Below, piece by piece: positions 19,044 through 29,617 of a stretch of DNA of 64,000 nt. A model generated the notes under the pieces. That model saw nothing but the letters and a program-made list of their open reading frames with translations. It had not been told where the DNA came from and did no database searches. Every line of letters begins with the position of its first letter. The stretch's first letter is position 1. Position numbers and translations under genes: made by a program. The DNA comes from Cupriavidus taiwanensis (GTDB lineage: Bacteria; Pseudomonadota; Gammaproteobacteria; Burkholderiales; Burkholderiaceae), in contig NZ_LT977070.1 of NCBI RefSeq assembly GCF_900250075.1, forward strand, positions 496,001 to 560,000, written 5' to 3'.

Positions 19044-19058
19044 CCTGCGATTGTAGCA

Positions 19059-19904
19059 ATGCCCGCATCCGATACTTCCGCCAGCCAGGCTGGCGACAAG
19101 GCTGGCCAGCCCGCCGCCCGCGGCGTGGCCCTCGTGACCGGCGGCGCGCGCCGCCTGGGCCGCGCCATTGCGCTGGAACTGGCGGCCCAAGGCTGGGACG
19201 TGGCCGTGCACTGCCATCGCTCGGTCGACGAGGCCGAAGCCCTCGCCACGCAGATCCGCGCGCTCGGCCGCCGCGCCGCGGTGCTGCGTGCCGACCTCGC
19301 CGACGAGGCCGCCACCAGCCGGCTGGTGGCCGACTGCACCGCCGCGCTGGGCGTGCCGACCTGCCTGGTCAACAATGCCTCGCTGTTCCAGTACGACGTG
19401 GCAACGAGTTTTTCCTATGCGTCGCTCGATACGCATATGCGCACCAACGTGGCCGCGCCGCTGCTGCTGGCGCGCGAACTGCACAAGGCGCTGGCCGCGG
19501 CCGCGGGCGCGGAGGGCAACGGCAAGGCCGCCGAGCCGCGCGGCGTGGTGATCAACCTGCTCGACCAGAAGCTGGACAACCTGAACCCGGACTTCCTCTC
19601 GTACACGCTCTCCAAGGCTGCGCTGCAGACCGCCACGGTGCAGCTGGCGCAGGCGCTGGCGCCGCGCCTGCGCGTGGTGGGCGTGGCCCCCGGCATCACG
19701 CTGGTGTCGGGCGAACAGTCGGAGCAGAGCTTCCGCCGCGCGCATCGCGTGACGCCGCTGGGCCAGTCGTCCACGCCCGAGGACATCGCCCAGGCAGTGG
19801 CCTACCTGGCGCAGGCGCGCGCCGTGACCGGCACCACGCTGTACGTCGACGGCGGCCAGCACCTGATGCCGCTGGCGCGCGACGTGATGTTCCTGACCGA
19901 ATGA
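19059..19904 (+). CDS. SDR oxidoreductase, probable dihydromonapterin/pteridine reductase
   Basis: The 281-residue classic SDR has a TGGARRLGRAIALELAAQG cofactor motif near 27-45, NNASLFQYD (NNA motif), and the catalytic Tyr-x-x-x-Lys as YTLSKAALQ near 184. The arginine after the glycine motif favours NADPH. SDRs with TGGARRLG and a neighbouring folB resemble FolM/pteridine reductase, which reduces dihydropteridines. The position 70 bp before folB supports a folate/pterin role; substrate identity remains inference. Confidence 0.85.
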   Translation: MPASDTSASQAGDKAGQPAARGVALVTGGARRLGRAIALELAAQGWDVAVHCHRSVDEAEALATQIRALGRRAAVLRADLADEAATSRLVADCTAALGVPTCLVNNASLFQYDVATSFSYASLDTHMRTNVAAPLLLARELHKALAAAAGAEGNGKAAEPRGVVINLLDQKLDNLNPDFLSYTLSKAALQTATVQLAQALAPRLRVVGVAPGITLVSGEQSEQSFRRAHRVTPLGQSSTPEDIAQAVAYLAQARAVTGTTLYVDGGQHLMPLARDVMFLTE

Positions 19905-19973
19905 CCTGCATCACCGGCCGCGCCTGACCGGCGCGGCACCCCCGCCTTACACTTCCCCTTTTCGTTTGCCGCC

Positions 19974-20375
19974 ATGACCATGCTCGCCGCCCTTTCCCAC
20001 CCCAGCCTGCAAGACTGCCGACGCATGTTCCTGCGCAACTACGAAGTGCAGATCAATATCGGCGTGCACGAATTCGAGAAGAAGGGCGAGCAGCGCGTGC
20101 TGATCAATATCGACCTGTTCGTGCCGCTGGAGGAATGCACGCCGCAGGCCGACAAGCTCGACGAAGTGGTCGACTACGACTTCATGCGCAACACCGTGGC
20201 GGCGCGCATGGCGCAGGGCCATGTGCACCTGCAGGAAACGCTGTGCGACGACGTCGCGCGCGCCATGCTGAAGCATCCCAAGGTGCGCGCGGTGCGCGTG
20301 TCGACCGAAAAGCCTGACGTGTACCCGGATTGCGATTCGGTCGGGGTCGAGGTCTTCCACATCAAGCAGGCCTGA
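19974..20375 (+). CDS. folB: Dihydroneopterin aldolase
   Basis: FolB cleaves 7,8-dihydroneopterin to 6-hydroxymethyl-dihydropterin and glycolaldehyde in folate synthesis. The 133-residue product has the family core: MFLRNYEVQINIGVHEFEKKGEQRVLINIDLF, then DEVVDYDFMRNTV, LQETLCDDVARAML with the pterin-binding Glu, and the catalytic-lysine strand VRVSTEKPDVYPD. The first ~18 residues are an extension, and an in-frame second ATG lies two codons downstream, so the start is approximate. The pairing with the pteridine-reductase-like SDR suggests one small folate operon. Confidence 0.93.
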   Translation: MTMLAALSHPSLQDCRRMFLRNYEVQINIGVHEFEKKGEQRVLINIDLFVPLEECTPQADKLDEVVDYDFMRNTVAARMAQGHVHLQETLCDDVARAMLKHPKVRAVRVSTEKPDVYPDCDSVGVEVFHIKQA

Positions 20376-20484
20376 GCGGTCCTGCCGGCGCCCGCTGCAG
20401 CGCGCGGGCGCCTAAAGTAAAATGTTGCCCCTTCGCGCCGCGCCGGCCATTCCATCCGGCGGGCGCCACGCAACAGGATGCTCC

Positions 20485-21423
20485 ATGAGCCACTCGAACA
20501 ATTTCTATCGCCTCGAGACGAGGCTGCAATCGCAAACCGGCAAGGCCATCGGCGACTTCGGCATGATCGAGGACGGCGACACCGTGCTGGTCTGCATGAG
20601 TGGCGGCAAGGACTCGTACACCATGTTGTCGGTCCTGATGGCGCTGCAGAAGCGCGCGCCGATCAAGTTCAAGCTGATCGCGATGAACCTGGACCAGAAG
20701 CAGCCCGGCTTCCCGGAACACATCCTGCCGGAATACCTGAAGTCGGTCGGCGTGGAATATGTGATCGTCGAGGCGGACACCTACTCGATCGTCAAGGAGA
20801 AGGTGCCCGAGGGCAAGACCACCTGCTCGCTGTGCTCGCGCCTGCGCCGCGGCGTGATCTACCGCACCGCCAAGGAGCTGGGCGCCAACAAGATCGCGCT
20901 GGGCCACCATCGCGACGACATCGTCAACACCTTCTTCCTGAACATGTTCTTCGGCGGCAAGATGAAGGCGATGCCGCCCAAGCTGGCCACCGACGACGGC
21001 GCGCATATCGTGATCCGCCCGCTCGCGTACTGCTCGGAGAAGGATATTGCGTCGTACGCACGCGCGATGGAATTCCCGATCATCCCGTGCAACCTGTGCG
21101 GCTCGCAGGAAAACCTGCAGCGCAAGAAGGTCAGCGAGATGCTGCAGGAGTGGGAGCGGCAGAACCCGGGTCGCATCGACAATATCTTTTCGGCGCTGCG
21201 CAACGTGGTGCCGTCGCACCTGGCGGATACCGAACTGTTCCCGTTCACCGGGCTGGCGACCGGCCTGGCCAAGGTGGACGAGGCCTCGCTGTTCGGCGAG
21301 ACCACGTTCCAGCAGCAGCCGCTGACCTTTGCCGGCAGCCTCGACGAAAACCGCATGGAGTTCGTGCGCTTCGAGCGCACCCCGGCGGCGGCCCCGGCGG
21401 GGGAGCCGGCCGGCACGCAGTAA
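20485..21423 (+). CDS. ttcA: tRNA 2-thiocytidine(32) synthetase TtcA
   Basis: TtcA inserts sulfur at C32 of certain tRNAs using ATP and an iron-sulfur cluster. The 312-residue protein has the PP-loop [12 protein letters not shown] near 37-48, the CxxC pair in [12 protein letters not shown] near 115, a third cysteine motif in [17 protein letters not shown] near 203, and [18 protein letters not shown]. These define TtcA rather than TilS. ATG 20485 gives the known N-terminus. A strong intrinsic terminator follows at 21448. Confidence 0.96.
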   Translation: MSHSNNFYRLETRLQSQTGKAIGDFGMIEDGDTVLVCMSGGKDSYTMLSVLMALQKRAPIKFKLIAMNLDQKQPGFPEHILPEYLKSVGVEYVIVEADTYSIVKEKVPEGKTTCSLCSRLRRGVIYRTAKELGANKIALGHHRDDIVNTFFLNMFFGGKMKAMPPKLATDDGAHIVIRPLAYCSEKDIASYARAMEFPIIPCNLCGSQENLQRKKVSEMLQEWERQNPGRIDNIFSALRNVVPSHLADTELFPFTGLATGLAKVDEASLFGETTFQQQPLTFAGSLDENRMEFVRFERTPAAAPAGEPAGTQ

Positions 21424-21447
21424 GCCGTTGCGGCGGCCAAATGACAG

Positions 21448-21472
21448 AACGCCCGCTCGCGCGGGCGTTTTT
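21448..21472 (+). terminator. Intrinsic terminator after ttcA
   Basis: AACGCCCGC pairs perfectly with GCGGGCGTT around TCGC, followed by a run of T. It lies 25 nt after the ttcA stop and separates it from the convergent lipoprotein gene. Confidence 0.88.
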
Positions 21473-21492
21473 CATCGCGGCGGGACGCGGGT

Positions 21493-22425
21493 TCAGTTTG
21501 CCGCCGCCGACTGCACCGGCGGCTGCGACTTCTCGCGCATCAGGGCATGCGTGTCGTCGATCCACTTCTGGAAGCGATCCTGCGCGTGCGCCTTCTGCTG
21601 GGGCGTGGTCAGGTTGGCGATCGCCACGGTGAGCGCGATGCCGGCGTGGTTGCTGGCTTCGTGGCTGGCGGCGTGCCGGGCCGGCGGATTCTGCCAGTAC
21701 TCGCGGAAGCGCCGCAGCAGGTCGATCACCTGTGCCTTGGGCGGCTGCGTGGCCTGCACGAAGCGCACCATCTTGATCCATTCCTGCTGGCGCGCGACGC
21801 GCTCGGCATAGCGCGCCTCGGCGTTCTGCACCACCGGCCCGACCTTGACGCGGATCGCCTTCTCCTGCTCGGGAGAGAAGCCGCCGTAGACCAGGCGCGC
21901 GTACTCCATCACCTTGTCGAAGCGCGCTTCCTCGCGCTCGGCCGGGTCCGCGTTGAGGAATTTCTTGCGGTACTTGGCGTTGCCCTCGGCAAACTTCTTT
22001 TCCATGCGGGTGATCTGCTCGGGCGTCAGCGTCAGCAGAAAATCGGCCATGTCGGGCATGGCCTGCTCGAACGATCGGCGCGCCAGTTGCTGCGAGGCGT
22101 CCTGGAAGTGCGCGACCTTCGCCGGCGTGACCGGCTGGCCTACGTCGGCCTTGGCTTCCTGCAGCAGGCTGGCGATTTCCGGCAGCTGCGCCTTGCGGTG
22201 CCAGGCAAAGAAGCGCGCGATCGCCTCGCGCGTCAGCGGCTCCTGGGCCGAGGTGACATCGACATAATTGTCGATCCACCAGTACGCCAGCCGGTCGCCC
22301 TGCTGGTAACCCAGCTTCATGGCGCTGCACGCGCACAGAGCCGCGGCGCCCAGAATCACCAAAATACGCCGCGCCCAACAATTGTGAAATTCGGAAACCG
22401 CGGTCCTTTGCGCAGAAAGCGCCAT
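21493..22425 (-). CDS. DUF6279-like lipoprotein
   Basis: From ATG 22425 the 310-residue product starts with a basic N-region and the hydrophobic RILVILGAAALCACSAMKLGY. A lipobox-like LCAC around residue 30 predicts a lipid-anchored cysteine after signal peptidase II cleavage. The rest is charged and helical: WWIDNYVDVTSAQ, LTPEQITRMEKKFAEGN, EQEKAIRVKVGPVVQ, and a conserved QQKAHAQDRFQKWIDD near the end. This looks like the DUF6279 family of uncharacterised lipoproteins. It is divergent from glmU, and its own upstream sequence is rich in A/T near 22425-22432. Confidence 0.75.
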   Translation of the reverse strand: MALSAQRTAVSEFHNCWARRILVILGAAALCACSAMKLGYQQGDRLAYWWIDNYVDVTSAQEPLTREAIARFFAWHRKAQLPEIASLLQEAKADVGQPVTPAKVAHFQDASQQLARRSFEQAMPDMADFLLTLTPEQITRMEKKFAEGNAKYRKKFLNADPAEREEARFDKVMEYARLVYGGFSPEQEKAIRVKVGPVVQNAEARYAERVARQQEWIKMVRFVQATQPPKAQVIDLLRRFREYWQNPPARHAASHEASNHAGIALTVAIANLTTPQQKAHAQDRFQKWIDDTHALMREKSQPPVQSAAAN

Positions 22426-22622
22426 GTTAAAATCGGCGCGCATCGGAACCGGGCTCCCCTGATGCCGGCCAGCCAAGTCCTGGCAAGGGTTTGCGGGAAC
22501 AAGCGCAGGCCTGGCGGCAAGCTTTCGCGAGCCCCGGCGGCACAGTTTGCCGAGCACCGGGCCAAATACCCGTCCGGCGTTTTCAAGAAGATTTTCGGAC
22601 ACACTCACTTAGGGGTCTCCTT

Positions 22623-23987
22623 GTGAATATCGTCATTCTCGCCGCGGGCATGGGCAAGCGGATGTATTCCGATTTGCCCAAGGTGCTGCACCCGGTAGCC
22701 GGGCGGCCCATGCTCGCGCATGTCCTGGATACGGCCCGTGCGCTGTCTCCGTCGCGGCTGGTGGTCGTGGTCGGCCACGGCGCCGCGCGCGTGCGCGAGG
22801 CGGTGGCCGCCGACGATGTCGCCTTCGCCGAGCAGGCCCAGCAACTGGGCACGGGCCATGCGGTGATGCAGGCACTTCCCTTGTTGGACGACAACCAGCC
22901 TACGTTGGTTCTCTACGGTGACGTGCCGCTCACCAGCGCGGCGACGCTGCAGGCACTGGTGGCCGAGGCCGGCGCGCAGCGCTTTGGCGTGCTTACCGTC
23001 GAAATGCCCGACCCGACCGGCTATGGCCGCATCGTGCGCGACGCGGCGGGCAGCATCGTCCGCATTGTCGAGCAAAAGGACGCGAGCGAAGCCGAGAAGG
23101 CCATCCGCGAAATCAACACCGGCATCATCGTGTGCCCGACCGGCCACCTGCGCAAGTGGCTGTCGACGCTGCGCAACGACAATGCCCAGGGCGAGTACTA
23201 CCTCACCGACACCGTCGAGCGCGCCGTCGCCGATGGCGTCGAGACGGTTTCGGCCCAGCCCGCGGCGGTGTGGGAGACGCTGGGTGTCAACAGCAAGCTG
23301 CAGCTGGCCGAGGTCGAGCGCATCCACCAGGGCAACCAGGCCCGGCGCCTGCTCGAGGCCGGCGTGACGCTGCTGGATCCGGCCCGCATCGATGTGCGCG
23401 GCGAGCTCAGCTGCGGGCGCGATGTCACCATCGACGTCGGCTGCGTGTTCGAGGGCCGCGTGCACCTGGAAGACGGGGTGCGCATCGGCGCCCATTGCGT
23501 GATCCGCAACAGTACCGTCGGCGCCGGCGCGCAGTTGCACCCGTTCTGCCATATTGACGAGGCCAAAATCGGGCCCGCCGGCCGCATCGGGCCGTACGCG
23601 CGCCTGCGCCCCGGCACCGAGCTGGGCGAGGACGTGCATATCGGCAACTTCGTCGAGGTCAAGAATGCACAGGTGGCGGCACACAGCAAGGCCAACCACC
23701 TGGCTTATGTGGGCGACGCCACGGTGGGGTCGCGTGTCAATATTGGCGCGGGTACCATCACCTGCAACTATGACGGGGTGAACAAGCACCGCACCGTGAT
23801 CGAGGACGATGTCTTCATCGGCTCCGACACGCAGCTGGTGGCGCCGGTGACGGTGCGCCGCGGCGCCACGCTGGGCGCCGGCACCACGCTCACCAAGGAG
23901 GCCCCGGCCGACAAGCTGACGCTGTCGCGGGCCAAGCAGCTGACCATCGACGCCTGGCAGCGTCCGGTCAAGCAGCCGAAGCAGTAA
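22623..23987 (+). CDS. glmU: Bifunctional GlmU: GlcNAc-1-P uridyltransferase/GlcN-1-P acetyltransferase
   Basis: GlmU makes UDP-GlcNAc for peptidoglycan and LPS. From GTG 22623 the 454-residue protein starts [21 protein letters not shown] (pyrophosphorylase motif) and continues with [17 protein letters not shown] and [14 protein letters not shown]. The C-terminal left-handed beta helix carries hexapeptide repeats and the acetyltransferase [22 protein letters not shown] segment. Length matches the family exactly, which supports the GTG start. glmS follows 89 bp downstream, so the two UDP-GlcNAc enzymes probably share a transcript. Confidence 0.97.
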   Translation: MNIVILAAGMGKRMYSDLPKVLHPVAGRPMLAHVLDTARALSPSRLVVVVGHGAARVREAVAADDVAFAEQAQQLGTGHAVMQALPLLDDNQPTLVLYGDVPLTSAATLQALVAEAGAQRFGVLTVEMPDPTGYGRIVRDAAGSIVRIVEQKDASEAEKAIREINTGIIVCPTGHLRKWLSTLRNDNAQGEYYLTDTVERAVADGVETVSAQPAAVWETLGVNSKLQLAEVERIHQGNQARRLLEAGVTLLDPARIDVRGELSCGRDVTIDVGCVFEGRVHLEDGVRIGAHCVIRNSTVGAGAQLHPFCHIDEAKIGPAGRIGPYARLRPGTELGEDVHIGNFVEVKNAQVAAHSKANHLAYVGDATVGSRVNIGAGTITCNYDGVNKHRTVIEDDVFIGSDTQLVAPVTVRRGATLGAGTTLTKEAPADKLTLSRAKQLTIDAWQRPVKQPKQ

Positions 23988-24076
23988 GCACCAGCGCCGC
24001 CGGCACCAGGCGGCGCCACAGGATTCATACCGGCGCCAGTGGCCAGAGGGCAGGCGCCAGCAAACGGGGGTTCAGC

Positions 24077-25915
<1,839 letters not shown>

Positions 25916-25954
25916 GGCGGGCGATGCCGGCGCGACGCCGGCCGCAAGCTGCAA

Positions 25955-25979
25955 AGAGGCCCTGCGGGGCCTCTTTTTC
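25955..25979 (+). terminator. Intrinsic terminator after glmS
   Basis: AGAGGCCC and GGGGCCTCT form a GC-rich stem around TGC, followed by TTTTTC. It ends the glmU-glmS transcript 40 nt past the glmS stop and just before the convergent TetR gene. Confidence 0.9.
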
Positions 25980-26000
25980 ATTGGGCCGCCCGCGCTGCTG

Positions 26001-26636
26001 TTAGGCCACGGACAGCAGGAACGCCCGCGCCATTTCCTGGTCCAGCCGCCGGTCCGACAGCGCGTAGATGCTTTCGCGGTTGATCAGCGCATACAGCAGC
26101 GTGCCGGCCAGCGCCTGGTGGGCGAAGCGGATGCGCAGCTCCAGCTCGGGCGACGGGCCGGCCGGATGCAGCCGTGCCAGGCGCGATGCCAGGTCGACGA
26201 TGTACTGGCGATTGAGCTGCCGGATCGGGTCTTCGCCGGTGGTGGCACGCACCACCAGCGAGGCGCGCAGCACGCCTTCATTGCGGCAGGCCCAGATGCG
26301 GCTGTCGCGCGCCATGGTACGCACCGCGTCTTCCAGCGTCGTCGGCGCATTGTCCAGCTGTGCCAGGCGCGCCGCCATGGCCTCGCGCAGCGTGGCCAGC
26401 GCCAGCGCCTGCAACGCCCTGAAGTAGCTGTCCTTGCCGTCGAAGCGGCTGTAGAACGCGCCGGTGGTGACGCCGGCGCGGGCGCAGATCTCCTGGATGG
26501 ACACCTGTTCCAGCGTGCGCTCGCGCAGCAGCCGCCGGCCGGCCTCGAACAGCCGGTGGGTGGTGCGCAGCCCGCTCGCATAACGCGGCGCGGCATAGCC
26601 GGCGTGGCCTTCCAGCGCAATCAGCTTTTCTTTCAT
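26001..26636 (-). CDS. TetR/AcrR-family transcriptional regulator
   Basis: A 211-residue regulator. The N-terminal HTH is preceded by about 22 residues and reads LFEAGRRLLRERTLEQVSIQEICARAGVTTGAFYSRFDGKDSYFRAL, the TetR signature with the G-x-F-Y-x-x-F-x-x-K turn. The C-terminal ligand domain is not diagnostic. It is divergent from the phosphotransferase/acyl-CoA dehydrogenase operon, so it likely controls that operon and itself, perhaps sensing an acyl-CoA. A candidate operator lies in the intergenic region at 26695-26716. Confidence 0.93.
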   Translation of the reverse strand: MKEKLIALEGHAGYAAPRYASGLRTTHRLFEAGRRLLRERTLEQVSIQEICARAGVTTGAFYSRFDGKDSYFRALQALALATLREAMAARLAQLDNAPTTLEDAVRTMARDSRIWACRNEGVLRASLVVRATTGEDPIRQLNRQYIVDLASRLARLHPAGPSPELELRIRFAHQALAGTLLYALINRESIYALSDRRLDQEMARAFLLSVA

Positions 26637-26694
26637 GACGACCCCGATCGGTTGCGGCAGTGCTTCCGCGTGCCCCTGCTTGTCCGTGTTTTTA

Positions 26695-26716
26695 CTGATG
26701 TCATGAACTGTATCAG
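26695..26716. promoter_or_regulatory. Candidate TetR operator between divergent genes
   Basis: CTGAT and ATCAG stand as inverted arms 12 bp apart, around a partly symmetric centre. The site lies 59 bp from the TetR start and 79 bp from the divergent operon. Size and position suit a TetR dimer, but the symmetry is short. Confidence 0.35.
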
Positions 26717-26794
26717 GCCACCATACTCGCCAAAAACATAATTCATATTATTAATTCAGCCGTGCCGCCACCATGCGGGACTGCCCGGAGACCG

Positions 26795-27859
26795 ATGCAC
26801 ACATCCCCGCCCCCCGACGCGGAAGCCAGCCTGCTGGCCGGCCTGCGCCGCGCCGTATGCCGCGAGTTGCCCGGCTTCGATGCCGAGGCCGGCATCACCG
26901 GCCTGCGCCGCCTGTCCGGCGGAGCCAGCCAGGAGACCTGGTCGTTCACGCTGGCCGGGCCGCACGGGCCGGCGCCGATGATCCTGAGGCGCGATCCCGG
27001 CGCGGCGGCGCGGCCCGCGGCGACGGTGTCGGCGCTACAGGCGGGCATGGCGGCCGAGGCCGCGCTGCTGCGGCTGGCCGGCGCGGCGGGGGTGCCGGTG
27101 CCGGTGGTGCGGGCGATGCTGGCGCCGCAGGACGGCATCGGCGCCGGCTTCGTGATGGACCGCATCGAAGGCGAGACGCTGGGCGGCCGCATCGTGCGCG
27201 AGCCGCGGCTGGCGCGGGCGCGCGAACGGCTGGCCTACCAGTGCGGGCAGGCGCTGGCCGCGATCCATGGCATCGACCGCGCCGCGCTGCCGCCGCTGCG
27301 CGAGAGCCATGCCGCCGAGGAGGTCGACGGCTACCTGCGGCGCTATCGGGCGGCGGGCGAGCAGCGCCCGGTGTTCGAGCTGGCCTTCCGCTGGCTGCAG
27401 CGCCATGCGCCGGCAACGGGGCGCGCCACGCTGGTCCATGGTGATTTCCGCAACGGCAACCTGATGGTCGACGAGGCGGGCCTGCGCGCGGTGCTGGACT
27501 GGGAGCTGGCGCATGTGGGCGATCCGATGACGGACCTGGGCTGGCTGTGCGTGAACTCCTGGCGCTTCGGCTGCACGGGATTGCCGGTGGGTGGCTTCGG
27601 CACGCGCGCGCAGCTGTTTGCCGGCTATGCCGATGCGGGCGGCACGGTCGACGCGGGGCGCGTGCGCTTCTGGGAGATCTTCGGCGTGCTCAAGTGGGGC
27701 GTGGCCTGCCAGTCCATGTCGCGTGCGCCGCAGGGCGGCGGGCCGCGCAGCGTCGAGCGCGCCGCGATCGGCCGGCGCAGTTCCGAGACCGAGATCGACC
27801 TGCTCAACCTGCTGCTGCCGCGTGACCATGCGCCGGCCGGCACGGATGACGGAACCTGA
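26795..27859 (+). CDS. Phosphotransferase family protein (ACAD10/11 N-terminal-like kinase)
   Basis: The 354-residue protein has an aminoglycoside-phosphotransferase fold. It shows LRRLSGGASQETWSF (nucleotide loop), catalytic loop LVHGDFRNGNLMVDEAGLRAVLDWELAHVGDPMTDLGWL with HGD..N and the DWE metal site near 222-245. This branch is fused to or beside acyl-CoA dehydrogenases in ACAD10/ACAD11, where the kinase phosphorylates 4-hydroxyacyl-CoAs. Here it is followed by DUF6285 and an acyl-CoA dehydrogenase with gaps of 2 and -4 nt. A role in hydroxyacyl-CoA breakdown is therefore reasonable inference. ATG 26795 is preferred over a GTG at 26762. Confidence 0.88.
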   Translation: MHTSPPPDAEASLLAGLRRAVCRELPGFDAEAGITGLRRLSGGASQETWSFTLAGPHGPAPMILRRDPGAAARPAATVSALQAGMAAEAALLRLAGAAGVPVPVVRAMLAPQDGIGAGFVMDRIEGETLGGRIVREPRLARARERLAYQCGQALAAIHGIDRAALPPLRESHAAEEVDGYLRRYRAAGEQRPVFELAFRWLQRHAPATGRATLVHGDFRNGNLMVDEAGLRAVLDWELAHVGDPMTDLGWLCVNSWRFGCTGLPVGGFGTRAQLFAGYADAGGTVDAGRVRFWEIFGVLKWGVACQSMSRAPQGGGPRSVERAAIGRRSSETEIDLLNLLLPRDHAPAGTDDGT

Positions 27860-27861
27860 CC

Positions 27862-28248
27862 ATGCAAGACACCCCCGATGCCGCCGGCCTGATCGACGCG
27901 GTGACCGCCTTCCTGCGTGACACCGCGATCCCCAACCTGGGCGGGCGCGCGGCCTTCGACGCGCGCGTGGCCGCCAATGTGCTCGACATCGTCGCGCGCG
28001 AACTGCGCCTCGCGCCCGCGGCGCTGGCCGCCGAGCAGGAACGCCTGCGCGCGCTGCTGGGCACCGACGGCACGCTTGCCGAACTGAACCAGCGCCTGTG
28101 CGAGGCCATCGCCAGCGGGCGCGTCGATGCCGCCACGCCCGGGCTTGCCGGCCACCTGTGGGCGGTCACGCTGGCCAAGCTTGCCGTCGACCAGCCCGGG
28201 TACAGCAGTTATCGCCAGATTGTGGATCCTGAGGAGACGCTTCCGTGA
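27862..28248 (+). CDS. DUF6285-like protein
   Basis: A 128-residue, mostly helical protein with no catalytic motif that I recognise. It has an N-terminal DAAGLIDAVTAFLRDTAIP helix and the conserved-looking AARVAANVLDIVARELRL region. Proteins of this size sit between the kinase and the dehydrogenase in many ACAD11-like operons (DUF6285). It starts 2 nt after the kinase stop and overlaps the dehydrogenase by 4 nt, so it is surely translated with both. Its function is unknown; a subunit or adaptor role is only a guess. Confidence 0.78.
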   Translation: MQDTPDAAGLIDAVTAFLRDTAIPNLGGRAAFDARVAANVLDIVARELRLAPAALAAEQERLRALLGTDGTLAELNQRLCEAIASGRVDAATPGLAGHLWAVTLAKLAVDQPGYSSYRQIVDPEETLP

Positions 28249-29537
28249 ATTTCCATTTGCCGGCCGAGCTGACGGCCTACCTGGACGAGCTCGATGCCTT
28301 TATCGAGGCCGAGATCGCACCGCTGCAGGACGAGCACGACAACCAGCGCTTTTTCGACCACCGCCGCGAATGGGCCCGCACCGACTTCGACAACCAGGGC
28401 CTGCCGCGTCCCGAGTGGGAGGCGCTGCTGGCCGAGGCCCGCCGCCGCGCCGACCGCGCCGGCCACCTGCGCTTCGCGCTGCCGGCGGAGTACGGCGGCC
28501 GGGATGGCGGCAACCTGTGGATGGCCGTGATCCGCGAGCACCTGGCGGCCAAGGGCCTGGGTTTGCACAATGACCTGCAGAACGAGCACTCGATCGTCGG
28601 CAACAAGCCGTTCGTGCTGGTGCTGCGCGATTTCGGCAGCGATGCGCAACGCGCCACGCTGATCCCGGGCATGCTCGACGAGACCGTCAAGCTGAGCTTC
28701 GGCCTGACCGAGCCAGAGCACGGTTCCGACGCCACCCACATGGCCACGCGCGCGCGGCCCGAGGCGCGCGGCGGGCGCGGCGGCTGGCGCATCGACGGCG
28801 AGAAGATGTGGACCACCGGCCTGCACACCGCCACGCATGTGGTGCTGTTCGCGCGCACCAGCGGCGAGGACGGCGATGCCCGCGGCATCACCGCGTTCCT
28901 GGTCCCGGCGCACAGCGAAGGCGTGCGCGTGGAAGAGTACCTGTGGACCTTCAACATGCCCACCGACCATCCGCGCGTGAGCTTCAGCGGGGTCTGGGTG
29001 CCGGATGACGCGGTGCTCGGGCAACCGGGCGCGGGCCTCGCCATTGCCCAGCATTTCGTGCATGAGAACCGCATTCGCCAGGCCGCCGCCAGCCTGGGCG
29101 CGGCCGAGTACTGCATCCGCGAGAGCGTGAAGTACGCGCGCCGGCGCAAGCCCTTCGGGCAGGAGCTGGCGCGCAACCAGGGCATCCAGTTCCCGCTGGT
29201 GGACCTGGCCACGCGTGCCGAGATGCTGCGCGCGTTTATCCGCCAGACCGCGTGGGAAATGGACCGGATGCCCAAGCACGAGGTGGAGAAGCGCCTTTCG
29301 GACAAGGTCTCGATGTGCAATGTCACCGCCAACCGCCTGTGCTGCGAGGCCGCCGACACGGCGATGCAGGTGCACGGCGGGCTGGGCTATTCGCGCCACA
29401 AGCCGTTCGAGCATATCTACCGCCACCATCGCCGCTACCGCATCACCGAGGGCTCGGACGAGATCCAGATGCGCAAGGTCGGCGCCTACCTGTTCGGCTA
29501 TATCGGCCGCGACGGCGGCGGGCCGGCGCATCAGTAA
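28245..29537 (+). CDS. Acyl-CoA dehydrogenase (ACAD11-like)
   Basis: The 430-residue flavoprotein has the ACAD order: helical N-domain, FGLTEPEHGSDATHMATRA (FAD-binding beta domain), WRIDGEKMWTTGLHTATH, then RIRQAAASLGAAEYCIRESVKYARRRKPFGQ and the C-terminal RYRITEGSDEIQMRKVGAYLFG. The GTG start overlaps DUF6285 by 4 nt. It likely oxidises an acyl-CoA produced after the phosphotransferase step; chain length cannot be told from sequence. Confidence 0.93.
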   Translation: MNFHLPAELTAYLDELDAFIEAEIAPLQDEHDNQRFFDHRREWARTDFDNQGLPRPEWEALLAEARRRADRAGHLRFALPAEYGGRDGGNLWMAVIREHLAAKGLGLHNDLQNEHSIVGNKPFVLVLRDFGSDAQRATLIPGMLDETVKLSFGLTEPEHGSDATHMATRARPEARGGRGGWRIDGEKMWTTGLHTATHVVLFARTSGEDGDARGITAFLVPAHSEGVRVEEYLWTFNMPTDHPRVSFSGVWVPDDAVLGQPGAGLAIAQHFVHENRIRQAAASLGAAEYCIRESVKYARRRKPFGQELARNQGIQFPLVDLATRAEMLRAFIRQTAWEMDRMPKHEVEKRLSDKVSMCNVTANRLCCEAADTAMQVHGGLGYSRHKPFEHIYRHHRRYRITEGSDEIQMRKVGAYLFGYIGRDGGGPAHQ

Positions 29538-29617
29538 GGGGCCCCTGATGCCGGCCGCGGCTGGCATCCCATTGTTCCGGGAGACACGCATGAATCCATC
29601 GTACCAGCCGCGCCGCG

